Shown piece by piece: positions 24,141-33,075 of a stretch of 39,185 nucleotides of DNA. How positions within the stretch are numbered: position 1 is the stretch's first letter; every line of letters begins with the position of its first letter. The notes beneath the pieces are model-generated. The model was not told the DNA's origin and ran no database searches. It saw nothing but the letters and a program-made list of their open reading frames with translations. The position numbers were made by a program, and so were the translations under genes. The DNA comes from an uncultured Chitinophagaceae bacterium (lineage in GTDB: Bacteria; Bacteroidota; Bacteroidia; Chitinophagales; Chitinophagaceae), in assembly GCA_937900675.1 (NCBI GenBank), contig CALCEA010000195.1, forward strand, positions 1 to 39,185, read 5' to 3'.

Positions 24141-25595
24141 ATGGAAAAGACAATTTCAGTTTTTGATATGTTTAAGATTGGGGTAGGACCTTCTAGTTCT
24201 CATACCCTTGGCCCTTGGAAAGCAGCGTTGCATTGTATCCAAGAGATAGACACTGTATTGGGTTTAAACAATGTAATTGGAATAGACATTTTATTATACG
24301 GTTCATTGGCCAAAACTGGGAAGGGTCATGGTACTGATATGGCCGTTTTAATGGGATTAATGGGGGAGGATCCCATCACTACCGATACTACCACTATTCA
24401 AGATAAATTGAATGAGATACAAACATCTAATCATATTATTTTGAACAAGTTGCATTCTATTCTTTTTATCAAAGAACAGCATCTGCAGTTTTTAAAAGAA
24501 GAGAGTTTGCCTCATCATCCAAATGCATTGCGTTTTGTAGTTCATTCAGAATCAAAAGATCTAACATACACTTATTATTCAATTGGTGGGGGATTTATTG
24601 AAAGATCCATAGTGGATGCTAATGGCCATGAAACCATCATTGCAGTAGACAATAATGATAAAGCAGTGAACGAAGCGCCTTTCGATTTTTTAAATACCAA
24701 TGATCTATTACATCATTGTATGAAAACAGGTTATTCAGTTTCCTCTATCATTGTGGAGAATGAAAAAGTGAACATGGATGAACATGCATTAAATACTGGA
24801 TTAGATACTATTTGGACTACCATGTTAGATTGTATTTATAAGGGTTGTCATACAGAGGGTATATTGCCTGGTGGTTTACAAGTAAGAAGAAGAGCTTTTG
24901 ACTTAAATAAAAAATTATTGAATAATGCATCTTATACTTCAAAAGAAGAATGGATGCAATTGATTCAAAATGGGGGAGCTGATTTTAAATATATTTTAGA
25001 TTGGGTGAGTTGTTTTGCTTTAGCAGTCAATGAAGAAAACGCAAGTTTTGGTAGAGTGGTTACTGCACCAACCAATGGAGCGGCTGGTGTAATTCCTGCA
25101 GTACTTTTATATACTATTTTGTTTTGTAAAAAGGATACAGCAGCTGATATTCATCAATTCTTATGCACTGCTAGTGCAGTGGGTGTTTTGTTTAAAAATG
25201 GAGCAACTATTTCAGCAGCAATGGGTGGATGTCAAGCAGAGATTGGTGTTTCTTCTGCGATGGCCGCAGCTGGTTTAACAGAATTATTAGGAGGCAATCA
25301 AAAACAAGTGTTGATGGCAGCTGAAATAGCTATGGAACATCATTTGGGTTTAACATGTGATCCTGTTGGAGGTTTAGTGCAAATACCCTGTATTGAAAGA
25401 AATACTATGGGTGCTATTAAAGCCATCACTGCTGCACAATTGGCTTTACAAAGTAAACCAGATTTTGCTGTGGTAAGTTTAGACAAAGTAATTCATACTA
25501 TGTGGAATACCGCATTAGACATGAATGTAAAATACAAGGAGACTGCTGATGGTGGTCTAGCCACACAAATTCCTATTGCTTTAGCAGAGTGTTAA
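24141..25595 (+). CDS. sdaA: L-serine ammonia-lyase (single-chain, 4Fe-4S)
   Basis: 484-residue iron-sulfur enzyme that turns L-serine into pyruvate and ammonia. The start is the ATG at 24141 (MEKTISVFDMFKIG); the open frame to a TTG at 24075 contains the promoter box. Beta domain: GVGPSSSHTLGPW, YGSLAKTGKGHGTD. Alpha domain: APTNGAAGVIPA, GGCQAEIGVSSAMAAAG, LTCDPVGGLVQIPCIERN; the cysteines in CTAS, GGCQ, LTCD and IPCI include the cluster ligands. Alpha and beta domains are in one chain, as in the E. coli enzyme. Only 2 bases separate its stop from that of convergent mqnE. Confidence 0.95.
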   Translation: MEKTISVFDMFKIGVGPSSSHTLGPWKAALHCIQEIDTVLGLNNVIGIDILLYGSLAKTGKGHGTDMAVLMGLMGEDPITTDTTTIQDKLNEIQTSNHIILNKLHSILFIKEQHLQFLKEESLPHHPNALRFVVHSESKDLTYTYYSIGGGFIERSIVDANGHETIIAVDNNDKAVNEAPFDFLNTNDLLHHCMKTGYSVSSIIVENEKVNMDEHALNTGLDTIWTTMLDCIYKGCHTEGILPGGLQVRRRAFDLNKKLLNNASYTSKEEWMQLIQNGGADFKYILDWVSCFALAVNEENASFGRVVTAPTNGAAGVIPAVLLYTILFCKKDTAADIHQFLCTASAVGVLFKNGATISAAMGGCQAEIGVSSAMAAAGLTELLGGNQKQVLMAAEIAMEHHLGLTCDPVGGLVQIPCIERNTMGAIKAITAAQLALQSKPDFAVVSLDKVIHTMWNTALDMNVKYKETADGGLATQIPIALAEC

Positions 25596-25597
25596 AA

Positions 25598-26755
25598 CTA
25601 GGCTTCGTTTTCTGCTACTTCAATAGTTGAGTAATCCTTAATCACATTATACAAAGTGCCTCTTTCTATTGGGGCTCTTTTTGCTTGTTTGATTAAAGCT
25701 ACTAATTGCGCAGTAGTCATTGCTGGGTTTTGTTCTTCAGAACCAGCCATTGAATAAATTTTAGTAGTATCATCAATGGTGCCGTCAATATCATTTACAC
25801 CGTAACTTAAAGTTAACTGTGCAGCATCTCTACCCAACATTGGCCAGTATGCTTTGACATGAGGGAAATTGTCTAAGTATAATCTAGAAATTGCATACAT
25901 TTTTAAGTCGTCTAATAAAATAGATTCTGGTACATTACTCATTTCATTATTAGAGTTTCTAAATTTCAACGGAATAAATGTATTAAAACCTTTTGTTTGA
26001 TCTTGTAATTGTCTAAGCCTTTCCATATGATCAATTCTATGGCTGAAATTTTCGATATGACCATATAATAAAGTAGCATTACTATGCATGCCTAATTCAT
26101 GGGCTGTTTTATGAATATGTAGCCATTGATCTGCTGTTGCTTTGTCTGCGCAAATTTGTTCTCTAATTTGTGGATGAAATATTTCTGCACCCCCACCTGG
26201 CAATGAATCTAGGCCGGCTTCTTTGGCTAAACGCATTCCTTCTTCCACACTCACTTTTGCTTTTCTAAACATGTATTCCAATTCAACAGGAGTGAATGCT
26301 TTAATATGCAAATCTGGTCTATGTGCTTTGATAGCACGCATTAATTCCAAGAAAAATTCCAAGGTTAATTTAGGATGAACGCCTCCCACAATATGTACTT
26401 CAGTAACTGGCTTGCCATCATAAGATTTAACAATATCCAACATCTGATCTACTGTTAATTCCCAACCTTCTTCTTTATGTGCGTATAATTTTGAATAGGA
26501 GCAAAACTTACATGAGAATACACAAACATTGGTAGGTTCAATATGAAAGTTCTTATTGAAATAAGTTTTATCTCCGTGTAAAGATTCTCTTTTCCAATTG
26601 GCTAATGCGCCAACATAAGGTAGTGAAGCATGCTCAAATAAATAAACGCCATCTTCAAACGAGAGGCGTTCATTATGAATTACTTTAGTTCCTATTTTTT
26701 GTAATGTACTATCTTTCTCTGATGCAATAATCACTTCTATTCCCTTGCTGTTCAT
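25598..26755 (-). CDS. mqnE: Aminodeoxyfutalosine synthase MqnE
   Basis: 385-residue radical-SAM enzyme of the futalosine pathway of menaquinone synthesis; it joins the MqnA product to SAM to give aminodeoxyfutalosine. The start is the ATG at 26755 (MNSKGIEV); a TTG three codons upstream is unlikely. The cluster motif CxxxCxxC is at Cys78, Cys82 and Cys85, preceded by FHIEPTNV. HIVGGVHPKL, FTPVELEYM, LPGGGAEIF and GHIENFSHRIDHM follow. These blocks fit MqnE rather than its paralogue MqnC. It lies behind the nucleoside transporter gene with its own -7 box in between. Other mqn genes are not in the window. Confidence 0.93.
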   Translation of the reverse strand: MNSKGIEVIIASEKDSTLQKIGTKVIHNERLSFEDGVYLFEHASLPYVGALANWKRESLHGDKTYFNKNFHIEPTNVCVFSCKFCSYSKLYAHKEEGWELTVDQMLDIVKSYDGKPVTEVHIVGGVHPKLTLEFFLELMRAIKAHRPDLHIKAFTPVELEYMFRKAKVSVEEGMRLAKEAGLDSLPGGGAEIFHPQIREQICADKATADQWLHIHKTAHELGMHSNATLLYGHIENFSHRIDHMERLRQLQDQTKGFNTFIPLKFRNSNNEMSNVPESILLDDLKMYAISRLYLDNFPHVKAYWPMLGRDAAQLTLSYGVNDIDGTIDDTTKIYSMAGSEEQNPAMTTAQLVALIKQAKRAPIERGTLYNVIKDYSTIEVAENEA

Positions 26756-26772
26756 AGCTGACAATTTGAACG

Positions 26773-26780
26773 CAAAGGTA
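26773..26780 (-). promoter_or_regulatory. -7 element of mqnE
   Basis: TACCTTTG on the minus strand, 17 bases before the mqnE ATG and just past the end of the nucleoside transporter gene. The -33 region is weak. Confidence 0.55.
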
Positions 26781-26784
26781 CTAA

Positions 26785-28047
26785 TTATCCAATCAAAATA
26801 CCTGCGATACTTGCAGAAAGATAAGATGCTAGGGTTCCTGCTAATAATGCTTTAAGGCCCAATTCAGCTAAGTCTTTACGACGGCTAGGAGCTAATTCTC
26901 CAATTCCACCAATAAGCATACCAACACTACTAAAATTAGCAAATCCACAAATGGCAATACTTACAATTAATAATCCCTTTTCTGTTACAATTGGAACCAC
27001 TTTACTGGTTAAACTCTTAAACGCAACAAATTCATTGATGGTTAATTTTTGTCCCAATAGGGTAGCTGCACTCTGAATATCTACTGTTGGAATACCCATG
27101 GCCCATGCCATTGGATAGAATAATTTGCCGAATATATAATTTAAACTAAGGTCAATATTGGCGCTAAATAAATGTCCAATTTTTAATAAAGACCAATCCA
27201 CCAATGCAATCAATGCAATAAATCCAATTAACATGGCAATTACATTCATAGCAATTTTAAATCCATCTCCTGCACCATGGGTGATCGCATCAATGGTATT
27301 GCTATATTGACTTTTTACTTCAAGTGTAACTTTACCTAATGTTTGAGATTGTTCAGTTTCTGGAAATAATATTTTAGCAATCACTAAAGCTCCAGGAGCT
27401 GCCATTAAACTTGCAGTAATTAATTTAGGGGCTAAATCCATACCTGCTGCAGCACCCATGTTTGCATATACAATTAATATACCACCAGCAATACAAGCTA
27501 AGCTTCCACTCATACTTGCTAAAATTTCACTTTTTGTCATGGAAGCTAAATAAGGGCGAATCATCACCTGTGCTTCTACTTGTCCAACAAAAGCACTTGC
27601 TACATTGCTTAAAGATTCAGCACCACTCACTCTCATAATGGTATTCATCGCTTTTGCTATAACTGCAATGATTCTTTGCATAATTCCGAAATGATAAAAT
27701 AACGCTACTAATACACATACTAAAATGATGGTAGCAGTAACATTAAAAGCAAATACAAAGCCTCCATTCACAAAATCATTTACACCAGTTGGGGTCATCG
27801 CACCTACACCTCCATATACGAATGCTGCACCTTGTCTAGAAAACTGTTCTATTTTTCCCATGGCTTTACCCAATAATTGGAAAAAGCTGGTAACAGCTGG
27901 AATTTTTAACACTAAAATACCAATCAATAATTGTAGACCTAATCCACTCAATACCAATCTATAATTGATATTTTTTTTATTATTTGAAAACAAAAATGCA
28001 ATGGCTAATATTAATAAAACACCGAATATGCCTTGAAATCTTTCCAT
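26785..28047 (-). CDS. Concentrative nucleoside transporter (CNT/NupC family)
   Basis: 420-residue inner-membrane symporter that takes up nucleosides with H+ or Na+. The order of blocks is typical: N-terminal helices with LVLSGLGLQLLIGILVLK, FGIMQRIIAVIAKAMN, GAESLSNVASAFVGQVEA (substrate site), a central gate region, and C-terminal VAFKSL and ICGFANFSSVGMLIGG. Substrate range cannot be read. It is upstream of mqnE on the same strand with 29 bases between them. The futalosine pathway releases a purine base, so the neighbour may be more than chance, but there is no direct evidence. Confidence 0.93.
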   Translation of the reverse strand: MERFQGIFGVLLILAIAFLFSNNKKNINYRLVLSGLGLQLLIGILVLKIPAVTSFFQLLGKAMGKIEQFSRQGAAFVYGGVGAMTPTGVNDFVNGGFVFAFNVTATIILVCVLVALFYHFGIMQRIIAVIAKAMNTIMRVSGAESLSNVASAFVGQVEAQVMIRPYLASMTKSEILASMSGSLACIAGGILIVYANMGAAAGMDLAPKLITASLMAAPGALVIAKILFPETEQSQTLGKVTLEVKSQYSNTIDAITHGAGDGFKIAMNVIAMLIGFIALIALVDWSLLKIGHLFSANIDLSLNYIFGKLFYPMAWAMGIPTVDIQSAATLLGQKLTINEFVAFKSLTSKVVPIVTEKGLLIVSIAICGFANFSSVGMLIGGIGELAPSRRKDLAELGLKALLAGTLASYLSASIAGILIG

Positions 28048-28071
28048 AGGTTTTAATTAGGCAAGAAAGAT

Positions 28072-28100
28072 AAAAAAAATCCCGCTATTTAGCGGGATTT
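28072..28100 (-). terminator. Terminator of trxA
   Basis: AAATCCCGCTA / TAGCGGGATTT stem with a tiny loop; on the minus strand it is followed by eight T. Confidence 0.9.
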
Positions 28101-28129
28101 TATATTGAAATTCAAATATTGCAACAGTA

Positions 28130-28447
28130 TTACATATGTGACTGTATCTTCTTGTCTAATACAGATTTTGGAACAGCACCAATTTGCTTATCCACTACTT
28201 GACCACCTTTCACAAATAAAATTGCTGGGATAGAAGTAATGCCAAAGTTCATACTTAAGTTAGGATTCACATCCACATTCACTTTACCAATATTCACTTT
28301 ACCTGCATATTCAGTTGCTAATTCTTCAATAACTGGACCTATTGCTCTACAAGGACCACACCATTCTGCCCAAAAATCAATTACACTTAATTTGTCGCTT
28401 TCCATAACTGTTGTCTGGAAGTTTGCGTCTGTAAATTCTAATGCCAT
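28130..28447 (-). CDS. trxA: Thioredoxin
   Basis: 105-residue classical cytoplasmic thioredoxin, a general protein disulfide reductant. The active site WCGPC is at residues 29-33 (Cys30, Cys33) in FWAEWCGPCRAIGP; the cis-Pro is in TSIPAILF and the C-terminal GAVPK block is typical. No signal peptide. No exact TAnnTTTG box is visible in its roughly 100-base leader region. It stands alone between its terminator and dnaE. Reduced thioredoxin would recycle MsrA-type enzymes, though the MsrA of this window is predicted to be exported. Confidence 0.97.
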   Translation of the reverse strand: MALEFTDANFQTTVMESDKLSVIDFWAEWCGPCRAIGPVIEELATEYAGKVNIGKVNVDVNPNLSMNFGITSIPAILFVKGGQVVDKQIGAVPKSVLDKKIQSHM

Positions 28448-28548
28448 AAATAGATATATTTAAATTGTTTGTATGCTAATTGATTCAAAAATAAGGCCAT
28501 TATTTAATAAGTGCCATTTTGACTTTTCCACCGTTCTTAACAACTTTA

Positions 28549-31500
28549 TTAAACAAGGTTAATTTGAACTTGCAACTCAGGGTTTTGATCTAAAAATGCC
28601 ACTAATTCATCATTAATAGAGAAACCTTTGTCAAAAGTGAGTAAACTAGCCACCAACTGCTCTTTGGGTTCGATAAAGTTGAATTTGAAGGAAGATTTAC
28701 CTGGATTGTCTTTGATATTTTTCTCAAAGAAACTAATCATGTCTGGTCTTAGATTGGCGGGGTGTAAGCTTACTTCTATAGATCTGGTTTGAGTTGTTTT
28801 GACTGTTTCTAACAAGCTCATCGTTTGAATTTTGAATTCAAACAAATTTGGTTGATTGAATCTATTTCTAAAAGCGCCATTGATGCAAATTTTCTGGCCC
28901 ACTTCCAAGTAGTTTTGAAACTTGACATAATCCTCACTCCATAATATAAAATCTGTCTTACCAGTAAAATCCTCCATCACAAAAGAGCCAAAGTTTTTAC
29001 CTGTTTTGGTAATTCTATGTTGAACATCTGTAATTAAACCTGCTAGCTTAAAATTCTTACCTAAATAACTAGGTTGAACAACTAGCATGTCTTTTATTTC
29101 ATTAAAATCATTGATAGGAGTAAACAAGTAATGTTTCATTTCAAAATTGAAATGATCCAATGGATGTCCACTCATAAACATACCAGTGATATCTTTTTCG
29201 TGATCTAATTTTTCAGTTAAAGTCCATTCTTCGCATGTGGTCAATTTTGGAATAGGTACTTGCATAGCAGATGGAAGGTCGCCAAATAGGGTATTACTTG
29301 TTCCCGTATTCATGGTCTGCATGGCTTGTGCATAGCCAATTAATTTTTCCAAACCAGAACTTCTTTCTCCATCAGGTACATTAAAATATTGTGCACGATG
29401 GTATTCAGGGAAGCAATCAAAACTTCCAGAGTAGGCTAAACTTTCTAAAGATTTTTTATTGACCGCTCTGGATAAAACACGCTTCATAAAATCCAACATG
29501 TTTTCAAAATGGCCATTCTTATTTCTTTCTAAAATAATTCCTTCAATGGCAGCTTCACCAACCCCTTTTAATCCGCCTAATCCAAATCTGATTTCACCTT
29601 TTTTATTTACGGAAAAACCTTTCAATGATTCATTGATATCCGGACCCAATACTTTTATACCCATTCTCTTACATTCTTCCATGAAGAAAGTAATCTTATC
29701 AATACTACCTGCATGGTTTAACACTGCAGACATGTATTCTCCAGGATAATGTGCTTTTAAATAAGCAGTTTGATAAGCAACGAATGCATAACAAGTAGAG
29801 TGAGATTTATTGAATGCATATTGAGCAAATGCTTCCCAGTCAGTCCAAACTTTATCTAATACTTTTTCTGGGTGTCCATTTTTCACAGCGCCTGCAATAA
29901 ACTGTGCTTTCATTTTATCTAGCACCGCTTTTTGCTTTTTACCCATTGCTTTTCTCAATACATCTGCATCACCTTTGGTAAATCCTCCAATCTTCTGACT
30001 CAATAACATTACCTGCTCTTGATATACGGTAATACCATATGTGTCCGACAAAAATTCTTCCATTTCAGGTAAGTCATATTGGATGACTTCTCTTCCATGT
30101 TTTCTTTCAATGAAATTAGGGATATAAGCAATAGGGCCTGGACGATACAAAGCGTTCATGGCAATCAAATCGGCAAACTTATCTGGCTTTAATTCACGCA
30201 GATACTTTTGCATACCCACCGATTCAAATTGGAAAGTAGCATTGGTTTCTCCTTTTTGATACAATTGAAATGTTTTCTCATCGTCTAAAGGAATATTATC
30301 CAAATCTACGGTAATGCCATGATTTTGTTGGATCAACTCTAAGGCTGTTTTTAAAATGGAGAGGGTTTTTAAACCCAAAAAGTCCATTTTAATTACGCCA
30401 GCTTCTTCAATCACCGATCCTTCAATTTGGGTAACCCATAAATCAGAATCTTTAGCCGTAGCAACCGGCATAATTTCGGTTAAGTCACTAGGAGCGATGA
30501 TGATACCTGCTGCATGTATACCAGTGTTTCTAATGGAACCTTCTAATCTTTCTGCTTCATGTAATACAGCGGCTCTTAGATCTGATCCATTATAAATCTC
30601 TCTTAGTTTTTTGACATTGTCAATATCTTCTTGTTGATAGCCTTCTTTTTCTTCTAAAGATTTATCACCTTCTTTTTTAGTGATAGGAGCGTGCAAGCAT
30701 CTATTTAATTCAGTGCCTGGTTTATCTGGTACTAGCTTGGCTAATAAATTGGATTCTGCTAAAGGCAAATCCATCACACGAGCCACATCTTTAATACTGC
30801 TTTTTGCAGCCATGGTACCATAGGTGATGATTTGTGCTACCTGTTCTTTACCATATTTATCAACTACATAATCGATTACTTTTTGACGGCCTTCATCATC
30901 AAAGTCCGTATCAATATCGGGCATGCTCTTACGATCTGGGTTTAAGAAACGCTCAAATAGTAATTGATATTTAATAGGGTCAATATTAGTGATGCCAATA
31001 CAATAAGCTACCACAGAACCTGCAGCCGATCCACGACCAGGGCCCACAAACACATTCATTTCTCTACCTGCTTTGATAAAATCACTTACAATTAAGAAGT
31101 AACCAGCGAATCCCATGGTTTGAATCGTAAACAATTCAAAATCGATACGTTCTCTAATTTCAGTAGTGATTTCAGGATACCTTTTATTGGCACCTTCCCA
31201 AGTGATATGTTTTAAGAATTCCCATTGATTCATGTTGGCGTCTTTGTGAATCTGGAATTCTTTTGGAATAGGGAAGGCGGGAAGTAGAATATCTTTTTTA
31301 AGATTCAGTACTTCTACTTTATCTACTATTCTATTAGTATTATCTATGGATTCAGGAATATCACTAAACAATTCCTTCATCTCATCCTGTGTCTTAAAAT
31401 AGAATTCGTTATTTGGGAATTTAAATCTTCTATTTTTTACTTGTAATTCATCATTTACAAAATCATCAAAACCAGGGGTTGATTGTTTCTCACCTGTATT

Positions 31501-32223
31501 GATACACAAAAGAATATCATGTGCATTTGCGTCGTCTTCATTAATGTAATGACTATCATTGGTAGCAATTACATGCACATTATGTTTTTTGGCAAACTTT
31601 AATAAGGTTTGATTGATGGTTTCTTGCTCTGGTATCTGATGTCTTTGTAATTCGATATAATAATCATCGCCAAATAAATCCAACCACCATTTAAACTCTT
31701 TTTCAGCAGTTTTTTCATCAAATCTTAAAATGGCCTGTGGAACATGCGCACCAATGCAACAGGTGGTGGCAATTATTCCTTCGTGATATTTCTCAATCAA
31801 CTCTTTATCAATTCTTGGATACTTACTATACATTCCCTCAATATATCCTAGAGAAGTAAGCTTGATTAAATTTTGATATCCAATGGCATTTTTAGCTAAA
31901 AGTACTTGGTGGAAACGGTCGTCTTTAACCTCTTTTGTAAAGGTTTTGACATGTCTATCTTTTACTACATAAAATTCGCATCCAACGATGGGCTTTACAA
32001 TAGGTGCCAAAATATCTTTACCTAGATCGTCTTTTCCAATCACTTTTGTTTTTTTCCAAGCCTGACTTACAAAATTGAAAGCGCCAAACATGTTTCCGTG
32101 ATCTGTAATAGCCAAGGCGGGCATTTCATCTTTAATGGCTTTATCGAAAAGGCCATTAATAGAAGCTGCTCCATCTAGAAGTGAATATTGGGTATGAACG
32201 TGTAAATGTGAAAATTGAGGCAT
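28549..32223 (-). CDS. dnaE: DNA polymerase III alpha subunit
   Basis: Replicative polymerase of 1224 residues. The start is the ATG at 32223 (MPQFSHLHVHTQ); the frame extends 11 codons upstream but the extra residues are not family-like. The PHP domain begins with HLHVHTQYSLLDG (residues 6-18). The palm has GRGSAAGSVVAYCIG and the catalytic Asp motif PDIDTDFDDEGR at about residues 434-446. Then come the fingers region with GIHAAGIII and NALYRPGP, the helix-hairpin-helix part (GLGGLKGVGEAAI), an OB fold around residues 1010-1110 (ITDVQHRITKTGKNFG) and a short C-terminal domain. It is DnaE1-like with no separate exonuclease domain. Confidence 0.97.
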   Translation of the reverse strand: MPQFSHLHVHTQYSLLDGAASINGLFDKAIKDEMPALAITDHGNMFGAFNFVSQAWKKTKVIGKDDLGKDILAPIVKPIVGCEFYVVKDRHVKTFTKEVKDDRFHQVLLAKNAIGYQNLIKLTSLGYIEGMYSKYPRIDKELIEKYHEGIIATTCCIGAHVPQAILRFDEKTAEKEFKWWLDLFGDDYYIELQRHQIPEQETINQTLLKFAKKHNVHVIATNDSHYINEDDANAHDILLCINTGEKQSTPGFDDFVNDELQVKNRRFKFPNNEFYFKTQDEMKELFSDIPESIDNTNRIVDKVEVLNLKKDILLPAFPIPKEFQIHKDANMNQWEFLKHITWEGANKRYPEITTEIRERIDFELFTIQTMGFAGYFLIVSDFIKAGREMNVFVGPGRGSAAGSVVAYCIGITNIDPIKYQLLFERFLNPDRKSMPDIDTDFDDEGRQKVIDYVVDKYGKEQVAQIITYGTMAAKSSIKDVARVMDLPLAESNLLAKLVPDKPGTELNRCLHAPITKKEGDKSLEEKEGYQQEDIDNVKKLREIYNGSDLRAAVLHEAERLEGSIRNTGIHAAGIIIAPSDLTEIMPVATAKDSDLWVTQIEGSVIEEAGVIKMDFLGLKTLSILKTALELIQQNHGITVDLDNIPLDDEKTFQLYQKGETNATFQFESVGMQKYLRELKPDKFADLIAMNALYRPGPIAYIPNFIERKHGREVIQYDLPEMEEFLSDTYGITVYQEQVMLLSQKIGGFTKGDADVLRKAMGKKQKAVLDKMKAQFIAGAVKNGHPEKVLDKVWTDWEAFAQYAFNKSHSTCYAFVAYQTAYLKAHYPGEYMSAVLNHAGSIDKITFFMEECKRMGIKVLGPDINESLKGFSVNKKGEIRFGLGGLKGVGEAAIEGIILERNKNGHFENMLDFMKRVLSRAVNKKSLESLAYSGSFDCFPEYHRAQYFNVPDGERSSGLEKLIGYAQAMQTMNTGTSNTLFGDLPSAMQVPIPKLTTCEEWTLTEKLDHEKDITGMFMSGHPLDHFNFEMKHYLFTPINDFNEIKDMLVVQPSYLGKNFKLAGLITDVQHRITKTGKNFGSFVMEDFTGKTDFILWSEDYVKFQNYLEVGQKICINGAFRNRFNQPNLFEFKIQTMSLLETVKTTQTRSIEVSLHPANLRPDMISFFEKNIKDNPGKSSFKFNFIEPKEQLVASLLTFDKGFSINDELVAFLDQNPELQVQINLV

Positions 32224-32319
32224 CTTTCTAATAGGGTAAGAAGCAAATATCGTCAAAAAATGGCGTTAAATTTGACCAATTTTTCCACTTTTTGAACTAT
32301 CTAACTTAACTTGCTACTT

Positions 32320-33075
32320 ATGTCAGTTAACATATTTAAACCTTTTTTTCTTTTTGCTTTATCCATAGTCATGTTAAGTTCATGTACTAGTATTAAAACA
32401 ATTGGTTTAAGTACTCAAAGATTAACTTCAGGAATTGCTTTTAAAAACAAAAAAAATCAGCCAATTGAACAGTCAAATTCTACTGATCATATAGAATTTT
32501 TGGATAATATAGCTGTAAAACCTGGTAAAATCTTTTTAAGAAAAAAATCAGACAGTATAGATGCTGAGCCAATCAGCTCTATTAAAAAGGTTGAATTTGA
32601 AAAAATGCCTGATAATTTATCAGACATAGAAAAAGCCAATTGGCTTCAGTTGAAATATTCAATTAAAATGGATGTCGCAGTTGAAGAGATTAATAATATT
32701 CCATTGTTAACAAAGATAGATGAATGGTGGGGTACCCCTTATTGTTTAGGTGGAAGTTCTAAAGGTTGTATTGATTGTTCTTATTTCACACTAGATGTGA
32801 TGAAGTCAACATACAATATCAATTTGAAACGAACTGCTGCTGAACAATATGAGCAAAGTCAAAAAATTGGATGGTCGGATTTAAAAGAAGGGGATTTAAT
32901 TTTCTTTAAAACAGAAGGCAGAAAAAATATTACCCATGTAGGTATTTATTTAACCAACAATAAATTTGCACACGCTTCTACTAGTCAGGGCGTGACCATC
33001 AGTGATTTGACTGAGTCTTATTGGCAAAAAAGATTATACAGTTTAGGCAGAGTTGCTGCAACTCCTGCCCAATAA
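32320..33075 (+). CDS. NlpC/P60 (C40) cell-wall peptidase lipoprotein
   Basis: 251 residues from the ATG at 32320 (MSVNIFKPFF); a TTG three codons earlier is less likely. A signal with lipobox MLSSC (Cys22) is followed by a low-complexity linker of about 100 residues and an NlpC/P60 domain. The catalytic Cys153 is in CIDCSYF, and His206 (THVGIYL) and His218 (AHAST) complete the papain-like site. Such enzymes cut D-Glu-diaminopimelate bonds in peptidoglycan stem peptides. It is divergent from dnaE. Its stop is directly adjacent to the stop of the convergent M1 peptidase gene, with no spacer. Confidence 0.92.
   Translation: MSVNIFKPFFLFALSIVMLSSCTSIKTIGLSTQRLTSGIAFKNKKNQPIEQSNSTDHIEFLDNIAVKPGKIFLRKKSDSIDAEPISSIKKVEFEKMPDNLSDIEKANWLQLKYSIKMDVAVEEINNIPLLTKIDEWWGTPYCLGGSSKGCIDCSYFTLDVMKSTYNINLKRTAAEQYEQSQKIGWSDLKEGDLIFFKTEGRKNITHVGIYLTNNKFAHASTSQGVTISDLTESYWQKRLYSLGRVAATPAQ

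Noticed and set aside
28481..28496. Minus-strand TGGCCTTATTTTTGAA upstream of trxA as a sigma-54 site
   Set aside because: Spacing fits but the -12 GC is GA and the upstream half is poor; the AT-rich sequence makes this easy by chance.
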